From: Neorhizobium huautlense
GTDB lineage: Bacteria; Pseudomonadota; Alphaproteobacteria; Rhizobiales; Rhizobiaceae
Assembly: GCF_002968575.1 (NCBI RefSeq)
Contig: NZ_PVBM01000002.1
Coordinates: 248,001-312,000, forward strand
Length of the DNA: 64,000 bases
Direction of reading: 5' to 3'
The notes beneath the pieces are model-generated. The model had not been told where the DNA came from and did not search any database. It was given only the letters and a program-made list of their open reading frames with translations. Positions 33,110 to 42,966 of the stretch are shown one piece after another. Both the position numbers and the translations under genes were made by a program. The first letter of the stretch is position 1. Each line of letters starts with the position of its first letter.

Positions 33110-34138
33110 TTATCGGCATGCATTGGCGGCTCCGCTCGTCATGTCGGTGCAGGAAGGCGATGGTATGGTTACCTCCCGCGCTCCCATCGCAGCGGAAGGC
33201 GAAGGCACAAGCGGCGCCGGGATGGCGTTTGATACGGCCGGCGTGGAAACACTATTCGGTCGACTTCCTGCAGATGCAGGACCTGGCACCGATACTGCCG
33301 AAGCCGACACGACGGAACCTGTTTTCCGAGTCACAGACTGAGCTTGTGGCAGGGTGACGGGTGCGGAGCTCGTATATGTGGTCGTCCTCGGCTGTATGAT
33401 CGGAACGATCGGCTCGGAGCTTGCCGGTCGCGGATAGATCGGCGCGCCGACGCCGCCGAGAGAGGACGGGACGGATCTTGGCTCGCCATAGGGGTTCCAC
33501 CCGCCGGCATCTACGGAGCCGACAATCGTATAGTTGTACATCACCGCGAGAAGCTGTTCCTCAGTTCCGCCCGCCTGGCAAAGCCTGAGGCGGATCTGGA
33601 TCGAACCGTAATTCGCAAGCGGTGAGATAGTTCCCGACGGCGAGCGGATCTGTTGCCAGGCGTACATGCAAAGGTCGCTGCGGGCGCCTCGTCCGAAGGC
33701 GTAGCCGAAGGGACCGTAGTTGTTCTGGACAAAGAACGAGGACCGCGCCATGCGGATGCCCGGCAGTGCGCGGCGCATCTCGGATGCGATGCCGGCCTCC
33801 GTGACCGGCGTGGAAGTCAGCTTGTTGTCGCTGAGCTTGAAGGGGCTGGTTGTGCCAAAGAACTGCGCCTTGATTGAATTCTGGCCCGGCGTGAGGGCGG
33901 AAGTGGCAAGGAAAACGTCCTGTTCCACGGCATTGTCAAAGCGCCTTTCGACGACGCTCACGATCGCCGGCCCGCCGGGAGGGGGTAGCGCCATGGCCTG
34001 TTCGCTGGAAAGATTTCGCGCAAACGTACCGGTCTGCACCGGCTGCCCCGCGCAGCCGACAGCAACGAGCGGCAGCAGGAAGCTCAGAATCGCCGCTCTC
34101 AGAGAGCCGAGGCCGGTCATTTTCTGTTTCCCATTCAT
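33110..34138 (-). CDS. bcsN: Cellulose biosynthesis protein BcsN (lipoprotein)
   Basis: Codes for 342 residues from the ATG at 34138. The N-terminus MNGKQKMTGLGSLRAAILSF and on to LVAVGCAGQ contains a lipobox, so it is a probable lipoprotein. The core (GARSDLCMYAWQQIRSPSGT, IQIRLRLCQAGGTEEQLL) matches BcsN of rhizobial (type III) cellulose operons; the C-terminal 100 residues are Pro/Ser/Val-rich and disordered. The role is unknown, presumably in envelope export or assembly of cellulose. It is the first gene of the bcsN-bcsA-bcsB operon and diverges from the TPR protein gene across 250 bases. Confidence 0.88.
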   Translation of the reverse strand: MNGKQKMTGLGSLRAAILSFLLPLVAVGCAGQPVQTGTFARNLSSEQAMALPPPGGPAIVSVVERRFDNAVEQDVFLATSALTPGQNSIKAQFFGTTSPFKLSDNKLTSTPVTEAGIASEMRRALPGIRMARSSFFVQNNYGPFGYAFGRGARSDLCMYAWQQIRSPSGTISPLANYGSIQIRLRLCQAGGTEEQLLAVMYNYTIVGSVDAGGWNPYGEPRSVPSSLGGVGAPIYPRPASSEPIVPIIQPRTTTYTSSAPVTLPQAQSVTRKTGSVVSASAVSVPGPASAGSRPNSVSTPAVSNAIPAPLVPSPSAAMGAREVTIPSPSCTDMTSGAANACR

Positions 34139-34388
34139 TGCTTTTCCGTCATGCCGAGCAATATCGCAAATGGCAGACGTACATCGTCCGCTGAGTCGTT
34201 CCAGGAGGTCGATACGCAAACTCATCCCTGCGCATCAGCCTTCAAAGAGCCGACTCAGGCATTTGATGAGCTAAATCTAAATTGTTCGTTAACCATATCC
34301 GTTCATTCCTTTGGAATTATTGGCGCAGGGAGCCGAAGTTCGTCCGCATGAGGCGCTGACGGAGATTGTGGACGATCGCGGAGTGGCT

Positions 34389-36635
34389 ATGCGGTTTTCG
34401 CTCATTGCATTGACGATCCTGGGCGCTGTGGCCGTGGGAGCCCTTGGCCTGAATCGTCCTGCGGTGGTCGATCCGGACACTTTGACGAGTTCGGTGACGC
34501 CGAATCCGGTGCAGGACGAAACGGGACCGCCGCCGGCCACGACCTTCGCTGCCAAGACGGAGCGAATCGTTGCCCAACTCATTCAGCCGAAGCGCCCAGG
34601 TGAAGTGCGGCCGGATTCGTCTCCGGTCGTTGTCGCTCAGGCTCCGGCCAATCCCCTACCGCCTGCTTCGCGTTCCGAGCCGGATCCCTCTGCAGATACT
34701 CGACCTGTAGAGAACCGGCCGGAGGTCGACGAAAGCGCACTCAGATATTTTGCTGCGCGCGGAGACAACGCTCGTCTGCAGGCCGAAATCTCCCGGTTGA
34801 GAGCGCTCTATCCGGACTGGACCCCGCCTGCCGATCCTCTGGCCGCGCGGGTTACGACCGACCGTCAGCTTGAGAACATGTGGCAGCTCTATGCCCAATC
34901 CCGTTATGCGGACGTGCGTAAGGCAATTTCCGACCGCCAGGCTGCGGAACCCGAGTGGCAGCCGCCGGCGGATTTGTTGGACCGCCTGAAACTCGCCGAG
35001 GCGCGTGCTGCTCTCGTTGTGGCATCGGATGCCAAAAGCTTCGATGCGGTGATCCGGATCGCGGCTGAAAACTCAAGCCTGCTGACCTGCAGCGAGGTTG
35101 ACGTTCTCTGGCGTGTGGCCGAAGCCTTTGCCAAGACGGAGAAAGACGGCAGGGCGCGCGACGCCTATCTCTATATTCTCGAAAACTGCGACAATGCCTC
35201 CGAACGTTATGCGACCGCTCAGAAGGCGAGCGAGTTGCTGCCGGCCGATATGCTGGAGGAGGTGCTTGCAAAAGAGCGTGTCTCATCGGATGGCAAGCCG
35301 GAATTCGAGCCGTTACGCGACGATATCGCCCGCCGCCTTGTCGCCCAGGGCAACGACGATCCGAAGCTGGTCCTCCCGGAAAAATACCTTACCCGCCTTG
35401 AACGTCAGGCCGAAACCGCCGACCTGGCATCCGATGCATTGCTGCTCGGCTGGTATTTCTACCGGCGCGATAACCTGGGCGGGGCCGAACGCTGGTTCCG
35501 CAGGGCCTTTGCCAAAGAGGAAACGGCATCCGCCGCTGAAGGTCTGGCACTGACGTTGATCGCGCAGAATTCGCCCGTCGAGGCGGAATCGGTGCTCTAT
35601 CGCTGGCGCGAGTCCTCACCCGGGGCCAAGGATGCCTATCTGGCGGCGGTTGCCAATCTGCTGGCTCTCGATCCTCCTCCGGTATTGCAGCAGGAGGTCC
35701 TGCAGCGCATGGCGCCGGTGGTCATCACCTCCCGCAATCCTGCTGCCGCCCAGCAGTTCGGCTGGTATGCCCGCGCGATGCGGCAGCTCGAAACGGCCGC
35801 CGAGTGGTTTCAGGCAGCACTCTCCTGGAAGCCGGACGACGAACCCTCGGCTTATGGCCTGGCGTTGACCCGCAACGACCTTGGCGACAAGGCCGGCACC
35901 GCGCAAATCCAACGCGACTGGGCTGGGCGCTCGGAGCGCATCGCAAGGCTCGGCGAGGTCGCGGAAACCGACGGATCGGAACAGCAAGCGCCGGTCCGGC
36001 GATCCGCTCCAGAGCAATCTCAAGTTTCGCGCGAAAGCACTTCCCGAACGACGCGGGTAGAGACCCGTGAGACGCGTGCCGACATGCCTGCAACGCGAAG
36101 GGTCGCTCGCGTTCAGGGCACGGCGGTTAGGGGGCAATGCTGGACAACTCAGGATCCGCGCCGCATGTCGCCGGAAGCAGCGCTTGCGAGGGGCTGGTGT
36201 CTCATGGACATCAATAGGCCCCTGGAGGCAGCAAAAGCTTTCGACGCGGCCGATGCGAGTTCGTCGGAGACGGTGCGCTCCGACGCTGCCTATGGCAAGA
36301 GTCTGGCATATCTGCGGGTAGGCCTGACCGACCAGGCCTCTGTCGCTGCCGCCACCGCACCACAGGCGAACGAACGAGCGGTTGAGCTTCAGACTGCCAT
36401 TCTGGCGGACCGGGCGCTCAACGCCTTCAAGCTCGGACGCTACCGCGAGGCTCTGCTTGTACTCGATCAGCGGGCGCAGATTGCCCCCGAACAGACGGAT
36501 CTGATGGCGCTGCGAGCATATGCGCATATGAATCTCGGCAGGCTTGGCGATGCCCGCCGTATTTTCCAGGCGTTGGCAGATATGGGCAACAAGGCGGGTC
36601 TCCGCGGGCTGGCCGATATCGAGGCCATGAACTGA
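34389..36635 (+). CDS. Large TPR-repeat protein of the cellulose locus
   Basis: Codes for 748 residues from the ATG at 34389 (MRFSLIALTILGAVAVGALG), which follows GCGGAGTGGC. The N-terminus is a membrane anchor or signal, then a Pro-rich linker and many TPR-like helical pairs (AARGDNARLQAEISRLRALY, LGWYFYRRDNLGGAERWFRR, LQTAILADRALNAFKLGRYR). It ends with a TPR and has no BcsC-type outer-membrane barrel. In type III bcs loci a TPR protein (called BcsK) is known in place of BcsC, and this gene fits that role. It diverges from bcsN. Confidence 0.85.
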   Translation: MRFSLIALTILGAVAVGALGLNRPAVVDPDTLTSSVTPNPVQDETGPPPATTFAAKTERIVAQLIQPKRPGEVRPDSSPVVVAQAPANPLPPASRSEPDPSADTRPVENRPEVDESALRYFAARGDNARLQAEISRLRALYPDWTPPADPLAARVTTDRQLENMWQLYAQSRYADVRKAISDRQAAEPEWQPPADLLDRLKLAEARAALVVASDAKSFDAVIRIAAENSSLLTCSEVDVLWRVAEAFAKTEKDGRARDAYLYILENCDNASERYATAQKASELLPADMLEEVLAKERVSSDGKPEFEPLRDDIARRLVAQGNDDPKLVLPEKYLTRLERQAETADLASDALLLGWYFYRRDNLGGAERWFRRAFAKEETASAAEGLALTLIAQNSPVEAESVLYRWRESSPGAKDAYLAAVANLLALDPPPVLQQEVLQRMAPVVITSRNPAAAQQFGWYARAMRQLETAAEWFQAALSWKPDDEPSAYGLALTRNDLGDKAGTAQIQRDWAGRSERIARLGEVAETDGSEQQAPVRRSAPEQSQVSRESTSRTTRVETRETRADMPATRRVARVQGTAVRGQCWTTQDPRRMSPEAALARGWCLMDINRPLEAAKAFDAADASSSETVRSDAAYGKSLAYLRVGLTDQASVAAATAPQANERAVELQTAILADRALNAFKLGRYREALLVLDQRAQIAPEQTDLMALRAYAHMNLGRLGDARRIFQALADMGNKAGLRGLADIEAMN

Positions 36636-36999
36636 TAAAAGAGCTTTTGCGGTGCATTCCGCGAGAGATGCGCGTCATGCGGGTATTGTGTCTCTTATTG
36701 AGCTAAAACTGGTGCTCTCCTGCCCCTATTAACCTTCAGGCAAGGAATTAACCATACAAATTGGAAACCACGGCGAAATGGGATGACTGCGGTCTCTCAC
36801 CAGGCATGAAGCCGCAAAGCCGTACCGGTGACAATCCGGTATCCGCTCATGAAAATCCAGGAAAGCCTGCGGTGGCCGCGTTGCCCATGCCCGGCGGATA
36901 TTGATCCGTATCGGCAAGCATCTCCGATTCATCTCTGGCGCCTGGCCGACAGGAGCCGCATGCCGCCAATCCTCCGGGTTGGCTTTGACGAATTTGGGG
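36636..36999 (+). other. Intergenic leader before the chemotaxis operon
   Basis: This 364-base gap holds no convincing gene. The left third is AT-richer (TTATTGAGCTAAAACTGG, CCTATTAACC) and probably holds the operon promoter. The middle, 36765-36875, can fold into several hairpins and is listed separately. Confidence 0.6.
36765..36875 (+). ncRNA. Candidate structured leader RNA of the che/fla operon
   Basis: Stems seen by eye: TGCGG (36788-36792) with CCGCA (36812-36816); TACCGG (36823-36828) with CCGGTA (36836-36841) around TGACAAT; CAGG (36858-36861) with CCTG (36866-36869) around AAAG. A conserved leader RNA named flg-Rhizobiales is known upstream of flagellar operons in this order, and this may be a member; I cannot verify its consensus. 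Confidence 0.4.
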
Positions 37000-38625
37000 A
37001 TGGTTTTGGTGCAGGAAACGCCATCGGATCAGGCGCGACGGAACCAGGCGGGCAGCCTGGGCGAGAGACTGGCATTTGCCGGCCTCGACGGCGAACTGCG
37101 CGATCTGCTGCGCCGTTGCCGCCCGCAGATGGAGCGCCACCTCAAGACCGGTCTGCGCGACCTGTTTCATCGATTCCAATCCTTTCCCGAAGCCGCCCGG
37201 AATTTCGACAGCGAACAGCAGATCGAGCGGCTCCATGATCTTCAGGCATCCCACTGGGGTGTCCTGACGGACGCTCGCTTCGATGCGCTGTACGCCGAAC
37301 GGGTAAAGGTCCTTTCCGACACGGAAAGCCGCATGGGTCTGGACCCGCGCTGGCATGTCGCCGGTCACGGGGTCATGCTGGAGCACCTCATTGCAGGCGC
37401 GATCGCCGACCTGGCTCCAAAATCGCTGCTGCCCGGCGGGCGCAAGCGCGAACAGGAGCTTCTCGATCTTGTCGGTGCCATCACCCGCCTCGTCATGGTG
37501 GATGTTGAGATCGCTGTCTCGCTCCGTTTCAACGAGTTGCGTCAGAAGCATCAGCGGGCCCTTGCCGAACAGCGGGAGGCCGATCACGCGCAGGCGATCG
37601 AGACCTTCTCCGAAGTGATCAGGGCGCTTGCCGACCGCGACCTCACGGCCTGCCTTCCCGCCGACGTCCCGGAAGCCTATCGCGAGCTGGCCGATCTTCT
37701 GAACCAGGCAGTCGCCGGTATCCGCAGCTCCGTGGAGCAATCGGACAGCCACGGGCAGAAAGCGGGTGCCATCGCGCAATCGCTGTCCGAGGGCGTACGG
37801 TCCTTTGCCGCGGCTTCCGAACAGCAGGCGGTGCGTCTTAAGGATGCGACGCGGGCGCTGACCGACATAGCGGTCAAGGTCAAGGGGAGTGCTGCGGAAA
37901 CGGTTGCCGCCGAAAAGGCCGCGGCTGAGACGCGCCGTTCGGTCGAGGCAAGCGGTGAGGTCGTCGGCCGCGCCATCACCGCCATGGCAGATATCGAAAG
38001 CTCCGCCGAAAAGATCGGCCAGATTATCGGGGTAATCGACGACATTGCGTTCCAGACCAATCTGCTTGCTCTGAATGCCGGCATCGAGGCGGCGCGGGCC
38101 GGCGACAGCGGTCGCGGCTTTGCTGTCGTCGCGCAGGAAGTGCGCGCTCTTGCGCAGCGCTCCGCAGAGGCCGCCCGCGAAATCAAGACGCTCGTCAACG
38201 GCACGAAGTCGCAGGTCGATGCCGGTGTCGAAATGGTTCATCGCACGCAGGATGCGATCGGCGGCATCGTGCGCCAGGTCTCGGCGATCAACGACGTGAT
38301 TGCCGGGATCGCGCGGGAAACGGGTGATCATGCCCAGGGCCTCGACCGTCTGACCGCCGAAGTCGGATCGGTGAGCGAGAGCGTCGCCGCAAACGGCAAT
38401 CTAGCATTTCAGGCAGGCGAAGGGGCGGATGATCTGCACACCGTGATCCTGGAACTCGGCCGCACGGTCCGGGAGTTTCGGATCGAACGGCAGAACCGCT
38501 ATGCGGAGACACGTCGGCCTGCAGCCCCACGCAATCCACCGGCGCTCGTCGCGATCGCCGGGGCGCCGGACGAAGGCCCGGGCGAGCGAGAACATCTCCT
38601 TCAAAAACGACAAGGATTAAGCTGA
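37000..38625 (+). CDS. icpA: Soluble protoglobin-type methyl-accepting chemoreceptor IcpA
   Basis: Codes for 541 residues from the ATG at 37000. There is no membrane segment. Residues about 25-190 look like the globin-coupled sensor (protoglobin) fold ([40 protein letters not shown]). The usual heme-ligand His of HxRIGL is Glu109 here (ESRMGL). A HAMP-like linker precedes the signalling domain with the hairpin tip [20 protein letters not shown]. As the first gene of the che operon it is the cytoplasmic receptor known as IcpA in Sinorhizobium. The true start is uncertain within about 10 residues. Its stop overlaps the cheS start. Confidence 0.9.
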   Translation: MVLVQETPSDQARRNQAGSLGERLAFAGLDGELRDLLRRCRPQMERHLKTGLRDLFHRFQSFPEAARNFDSEQQIERLHDLQASHWGVLTDARFDALYAERVKVLSDTESRMGLDPRWHVAGHGVMLEHLIAGAIADLAPKSLLPGGRKREQELLDLVGAITRLVMVDVEIAVSLRFNELRQKHQRALAEQREADHAQAIETFSEVIRALADRDLTACLPADVPEAYRELADLLNQAVAGIRSSVEQSDSHGQKAGAIAQSLSEGVRSFAAASEQQAVRLKDATRALTDIAVKVKGSAAETVAAEKAAAETRRSVEASGEVVGRAITAMADIESSAEKIGQIIGVIDDIAFQTNLLALNAGIEAARAGDSGRGFAVVAQEVRALAQRSAEAAREIKTLVNGTKSQVDAGVEMVHRTQDAIGGIVRQVSAINDVIAGIARETGDHAQGLDRLTAEVGSVSESVAANGNLAFQAGEGADDLHTVILELGRTVREFRIERQNRYAETRRPAAPRNPPALVAIAGAPDEGPGEREHLLQKRQGLS

Positions 38626-38918
38626 TGGCAGCAAAGAAGGCTGGACCGGAGAATTTGAAGCTGGCCGCGGTGCTGGACCTCAACGAGGCATCGGTTCTGC
38701 ACGGCAAGCTGATCTCCATGCGCGGCAGCGACATTGTGCTCGACGCCTCGGACGTCGATCGGGTCGGCGTGCAATGTGCGCAGGTCCTGGTCGCAGGCGC
38801 TCGTGCCTGGGAAAAAGACAAGAAGTCCTTCGTCGTGGAAAAGGCTTCGGACGCATTTGAGAAGACGATGCAGCTGATCGGCATCAATATCGATAATTTG
38901 GTTGCTAAGGAGATCTAG
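38625..38918 (+). CDS. cheS: Chemotaxis protein CheS (STAS-like)
   Basis: Codes for 97 residues, exactly the size known for Sinorhizobium CheS, and it is the second gene of the operon as there. The sequence (LAAVLDLNEASVLHGKLISM, then DIVLDASDVDRVGVQCAQVL) is a STAS-type fold. CheS is known to bind CheA and increase its affinity for phosphorylated CheY1, speeding return of phosphate from CheY1 to CheA. Its ATG shares one base with the icpA stop, and cheY1 follows after 2 bases. Confidence 0.9.
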   Translation: MAAKKAGPENLKLAAVLDLNEASVLHGKLISMRGSDIVLDASDVDRVGVQCAQVLVAGARAWEKDKKSFVVEKASDAFEKTMQLIGINIDNLVAKEI

Positions 38919-38920
38919 CA

Positions 38921-39286
38921 ATGAAGAAAAAAGTACTGACGGTGGACGATTCACGGACCATCCGGAACATGCTTCTGGTGACCCTGAACAATGCAGGCTT
39001 TGAAACCATTCAGGCCGAAGACGGTGTCGAGGGCCTCGAAGTCTTGGAAGATGCCAACCCGGACGTCATCGTCACCGATATCAATATGCCGCGCCTCGAC
39101 GGTTTCGGCTTTATCGAAGGCGTTCGTCGCAACGAAAAATATCGCGCCGTGCCGATCCTCGTCCTGACGACCGAAAGCGACGCGGAAAAGAAGAACCGCG
39201 CCCGGCAGGCCGGCGCGACGGGTTGGATCGTCAAGCCCTTCGATCCAGCCAAACTGATTGATGCGATCGAGCGTGTAACTGCCTGA
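38921..39286 (+). CDS. cheY1: Chemotaxis response regulator CheY1 (phosphate sink)
   Basis: Codes for 121 residues, a single receiver domain. The acidic pocket is D9/D10, the phospho-acceptor D53 (VIVTDINMPRLDG), the conserved Thr in VLTTES and K105 in WIVKPFDP. In Sinorhizobium CheY1 takes phosphate back from CheY2 via CheA and serves as a sink in place of CheZ. Position between cheS and cheA fits. Start preceded by AAGGAGATCTAGCA. Confidence 0.93.
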   Translation: MKKKVLTVDDSRTIRNMLLVTLNNAGFETIQAEDGVEGLEVLEDANPDVIVTDINMPRLDGFGFIEGVRRNEKYRAVPILVLTTESDAEKKNRARQAGATGWIVKPFDPAKLIDAIERVTA

Positions 39287-39302
39287 GCCAGGAATTCCTC
39301 CG

Positions 39303-41588
39303 ATGGATATGAACGAAATCAAAGAGATCTTCTTTCAGGAATGCGAAGAGCAGCTCGCTGAACTGGAGTCGGGTCTTCTCAAGCTGAACGACGGGGATCG
39401 TGACCCCGAGACGGTGAATGCCGTTTTCCGTGCCGTTCATTCCATCAAGGGCGGAGCGGGTGCCTTCGGTCTCGACGACCTGGTCGCTTTTGCCCATGTT
39501 TTCGAGACGACCCTCGACTGCGTCCGTTCAGGCAAGCTGGAACCCGGCCAGGACGTGCTGAAGGTCATGCTTAAGTCTGCCGACGTGCTCGCCGATCTGG
39601 TCAGCGCGTCCCGTGATGGCGGCAGTGTGGACGAATCAAGGACACGCGGCCTCGTCAAGGAGCTGGAAGCCTTGGCGCATGGCGAGATGCCGTCAAATGC
39701 GGCTCATGACGCGCCGAAACCGGCCCCGGCTGCTGCCGCTGCGCCGAAGGTGGAAACGCCGAAGCCTACCGACGACAGCGGCTTTCAGCCGATCCCCTTC
39801 ACGTTCGACGGTTTCGGAGAGGAAGAGGAGCCGGCAATCGAGGGCTCTACCTACGAAGTCCTCTTCAAGCCACGCCGCGAGCTCTATTCCAAGGGCAATG
39901 AAGCAGCGCTCCTGCTGCGCGATCTCTCCCGTGTCGGCGAGATGAGCATTGCCTGCGACACGGACGCCTTGCCGGACCTCGACAAGATGGACCCGGAAGA
40001 GTCCTATTTCAGCTGGAAGATTTCGGTCAAAACCACCAAGAGCGAAGACGATATCCGCATCGTTTTTGAATTTGCCGAATGGGATTGCGATCTCGAGGTG
40101 AAATTCGCCGACGGGGCTTCATCGGATGAAGAACAGCCGATGAAGCCGGTGCCCTTCGATCTCTCGATCCTTGACGATGACACCTCCGGCGAGGATGGGG
40201 ACAAGCAGTCCGAACAGAGCTCCGATCAGACCGTTGCCGAAGCCGTGTCGGCCGCCGAAACCGCGACCAGCGTCACGAAGGCCGCCGGTGCTGCCGCTCG
40301 CGCTGCGGAACGGAAGGAATCGGCTGCCGCCGCCGCAGCAGCAGCGGCGCAGAACAATGCGGCTGCCGCAGCCGCTTCAGCCGGCCAGACGATCCGCGTC
40401 GATCTCGATCGCGTCGACCGCCTTATCAACCTCGTCGGCGAGCTCGTCATCAACCAGGCCATGCTCTCTCAGAGCGTCATCGAAAACGATGCGACCGGCA
40501 CGTCGGCCGTCAACATGGGCCTCGAAGAGCTGCAGCAGCTTACCCGCGAGATCCAGGACTCGGTCATGGCGATCCGCGCACAGCCGGTAAAGCCGGTCTT
40601 CCAGCGCATGTCGCGTATCGTCCGCGAAGTGGCCGACATGGTCGGCAAGCAGATCCGCCTGGTCACCGAGGGTGAAAACACCGAAGTCGACAAGACGGTC
40701 ATCGACAAGCTTGCCGAGCCGCTGACCCACATGATCCGCAATGCCGTCGACCACGGTATCGAATCGCCCGAAAAACGCGAAGCCGCCGGCAAGAACCCGG
40801 AAGGCACGATCAAGCTCACCGCGAAGCATCGTTCCGGCCGCATTCTGATCGAGCTTGCCGACGACGGCGCTGGCATCAACCGCGAGCGCGTCCGCCAGAA
40901 GGCGATCGACAACGATATCATCGCCGCCGACGCCAACCTCACGGACGACGAAATCGACAACCTGATCTTCATGGCCGGCTTCTCGACTGCCGACAAAATC
41001 TCCGACATTTCCGGCCGCGGCGTCGGCATGGATGTCGTCAAGCGGTCGATCCAGGCGCTCGGTGGTCGCATCTCGATCTCGTCGCGGCCGGGTTACGGCT
41101 CGACCTTCACGATGAGCCTGCCGCTGACGCTCGCCGTTCTCGACGGGATGGTGGTGACGGTTGCCGGCCAGACGCTCGTCGTTCCGCTGACGGCGATCGT
41201 GGAAACCCTGCAGCCGGAAGCCTCCGCCATCCATTCGTTCGGCGCCAACCAACGGCTGATCTCGATCCGCAATTCCTTCTGCCCGCTGGTCGATGTGGGC
41301 CGCGTCCTCAACTATCGCGCCACCCAGGCCAATCCGGTCGAAGGTGTCGCGCTACTGGTGGAATCAGAAGGCGGCGGCCAGCGTGCTTTGATGGTCGACG
41401 CCATTCAGGGCCAGCGTCAGGTCGTCATCAAGTCGCTCGAAGCGAACTATACCCATGTTCCAGGTATTGCCGCCGCCACCATCCTCGGTGATGGCCGCGT
41501 CGCCCTGATCCTTGACGTCGATGCGGTCGTTTCGGCCTCGCGCGGCCAGTCACTGAAGCCTGAAATGTCACTTGCAGCCACGGGTTAA
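39303..41588 (+). CDS. cheA: Chemotaxis histidine kinase CheA
   Basis: Codes for 761 residues. HPt domain with phosphorylated H46 in VFRAVHSIKGGAGAFG; CheY-binding P2 region about 185-290; a long Ala-rich linker (about 320-365); P3 dimer domain; HATPase with NAVDHGIESPEKREAAGKNP, ELADDGAGI and GRGVGMDVVK; and a CheW-like P5 domain (TLAVLDGMVVTVAGQTLVVP). It phosphorylates CheY1, CheY2 and CheB under receptor control. It lies between cheY1 and cheW on the same strand. Confidence 0.97.
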   Translation: MDMNEIKEIFFQECEEQLAELESGLLKLNDGDRDPETVNAVFRAVHSIKGGAGAFGLDDLVAFAHVFETTLDCVRSGKLEPGQDVLKVMLKSADVLADLVSASRDGGSVDESRTRGLVKELEALAHGEMPSNAAHDAPKPAPAAAAAPKVETPKPTDDSGFQPIPFTFDGFGEEEEPAIEGSTYEVLFKPRRELYSKGNEAALLLRDLSRVGEMSIACDTDALPDLDKMDPEESYFSWKISVKTTKSEDDIRIVFEFAEWDCDLEVKFADGASSDEEQPMKPVPFDLSILDDDTSGEDGDKQSEQSSDQTVAEAVSAAETATSVTKAAGAAARAAERKESAAAAAAAAAQNNAAAAAASAGQTIRVDLDRVDRLINLVGELVINQAMLSQSVIENDATGTSAVNMGLEELQQLTREIQDSVMAIRAQPVKPVFQRMSRIVREVADMVGKQIRLVTEGENTEVDKTVIDKLAEPLTHMIRNAVDHGIESPEKREAAGKNPEGTIKLTAKHRSGRILIELADDGAGINRERVRQKAIDNDIIAADANLTDDEIDNLIFMAGFSTADKISDISGRGVGMDVVKRSIQALGGRISISSRPGYGSTFTMSLPLTLAVLDGMVVTVAGQTLVVPLTAIVETLQPEASAIHSFGANQRLISIRNSFCPLVDVGRVLNYRATQANPVEGVALLVESEGGGQRALMVDAIQGQRQVVIKSLEANYTHVPGIAAATILGDGRVALILDVDAVVSASRGQSLKPEMSLAATG

Positions 41589-41593
41589 TTGGT

Positions 41594-42061
41594 ATGTCGT
41601 ACGCCGTGAAAAACCTTGTCCAGGGAAGCCGGGAGCTGATCGCCTTCCGTATCGGTGATCAGGAATTCTGCGTGAACATCATGTCCGTCCGGGAAATCCG
41701 GGGTTGGACGCCAGCCACGCCGATGCCGCATGCGCCGGCTTATGTTTTGGGCGTCATCAACCTGCGCGGCGCGGTTCTGCCGATTGTCGATCTGTCGGCT
41801 CGTCTCGGGATGCAGGAAGCAGAGCCAACGGCGCGCCACGTGATCATCGTGGCGCAGGTCAAGAGCCGCGTCGTCGGCCTGCTTGTCGAGGCAGTTTCCG
41901 ATATCCTTACGATCACCGAGGAGAATATCCAGCCGGTTCCGGAAATTTCGTCCGATCTGGAGAAACAATATGCCCGGGGAATTCTTGCCATCGACAAGCG
42001 GATGATCTGCATGATCGAGCTGGATGCCCTATTCCCGGAAAAGGAAAGCGAAGCTGCATGA
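41594..42061 (+). CDS. cheW: Chemotaxis coupling protein CheW
   Basis: Codes for 155 residues of a single SH3-like CheW domain: RELIAFRIGDQEFCVNIMSV, REIRGWTPATPMPHAPAYVL, GVINLRGAVLPIVDLSARLG and the C-terminal GILAIDKRMICMIELDALF. It links chemoreceptors to CheA in the signalling array. Starts 5 bases after cheA and overlaps cheR by ATGA. Confidence 0.96.
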   Translation: MSYAVKNLVQGSRELIAFRIGDQEFCVNIMSVREIRGWTPATPMPHAPAYVLGVINLRGAVLPIVDLSARLGMQEAEPTARHVIIVAQVKSRVVGLLVEAVSDILTITEENIQPVPEISSDLEKQYARGILAIDKRMICMIELDALFPEKESEAA

Positions 42062-42966
42062 AGCCTTTGGGGGCCATTGAAAGCCGACAGTCACCGGACG
42101 AGGTGCTGGCCAGTGGAGAATATCCACTGACGCGCCGCGACCTGTCCGACATTGCGGCGATGATCTATTCGGATGCAGGTATCTATCTCAACGATTCCAA
42201 GGCGTCGCTCGTCTACTCTCGTTTGTCCAAGCACATCCGTGCATTGGGATTGCGCGGGTTCAGGGACTATTGTGAGCTTGTGGCATCGCCGGAAGGTGCG
42301 GCGGCGCGCCGCGAGATGCTTTCGCATCTGACGACCAACTTCACGCGCTTCTTCCGCGAGAACCATCATTTCGAGCACCTGCGCGACGAAGTCCTGCCGG
42401 GGCTTATCAACAGGGCCAAGACCGGCGGTCGTGTGCGCATCTGGTCGGCAGCCTGTTCCGACGGTCAGGAGCCCTATTCCATCGCGCTGACGGTATTGTC
42501 GCTTTTGCCGAACGCCGTAGACTACGATTTCCGGATTCTTGCGACCGATATCGACCCCAAGATCCTGGCTGCCGCCCGAGCCGGCATCTACGACGAAAAC
42601 GCCACGGAAACCATGACGCCGGCCATGCGCAAGCAGTGGTTTCGCGAGGTTGACGCAGGCGGCAGACGCAAGCTGCAGATCGACGACAAGGTCAAGAAGC
42701 TCATCACCTTCAACGAATTGAACCTGATGGCGCAGTGGCCTTTCAAGGGAAGTTTCGACGTCATCTTCTGCCGCAACGTCGTCATCTACTTCGATGAGCC
42801 GACGCAGATGAAGATCTGGTCGCGCTTCGCTTCGCAGCTATGCGATGGCGGTCACCTTTATATCGGTCACTCCGAACGGGTCTCCGGCGAGGCGAAAAAT
42901 CTGTTCGATAACATTGGCATCACCACCTATCGGTATGTCGGCAAGAACGCAGGGAGGAAAGCATGA
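42058..42966 (+). CDS. cheR: Chemoreceptor glutamate methyltransferase CheR
   Basis: Codes for 302 residues from the ATG at 42058, which overlaps the cheW stop; an open frame extends further left but is antisense-free read-through inside cheW. N-terminal helical domain ([20 protein letters not shown]), then the SAM-binding domain with [34 protein letters not shown] and [14 protein letters not shown]. It methylates receptor glutamates using S-adenosylmethionine for adaptation. Confidence 0.96.
   Translation: MKPLGAIESRQSPDEVLASGEYPLTRRDLSDIAAMIYSDAGIYLNDSKASLVYSRLSKHIRALGLRGFRDYCELVASPEGAAARREMLSHLTTNFTRFFRENHHFEHLRDEVLPGLINRAKTGGRVRIWSAACSDGQEPYSIALTVLSLLPNAVDYDFRILATDIDPKILAAARAGIYDENATETMTPAMRKQWFREVDAGGRRKLQIDDKVKKLITFNELNLMAQWPFKGSFDVIFCRNVVIYFDEPTQMKIWSRFASQLCDGGHLYIGHSERVSGEAKNLFDNIGITTYRYVGKNAGRKA

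Noticed and set aside
36810..36820. c-di-GMP-I riboswitch, because of the phrase CGCAAAGCC
   Set aside because: The flanking GNAA-loop helix and the receptor pairings are not present in the right order.
36855..36875. Cobalamin riboswitch B12 box (CCAGGAAAGCCTG)
   Set aside because: Only the box resembles it; the other conserved blocks are missing, and the downstream gene is not cobalamin-related.
36847..38331. 494-codon antisense frame across icpA
   Set aside because: Antisense to a receptor with strong motifs; composition is the only reason it is open.
41704..42057. Extended N-terminus of CheR
   Set aside because: The added part is cheW read in another frame; the ATG at 42058 overlaps the cheW stop, as in the rest of the operon.
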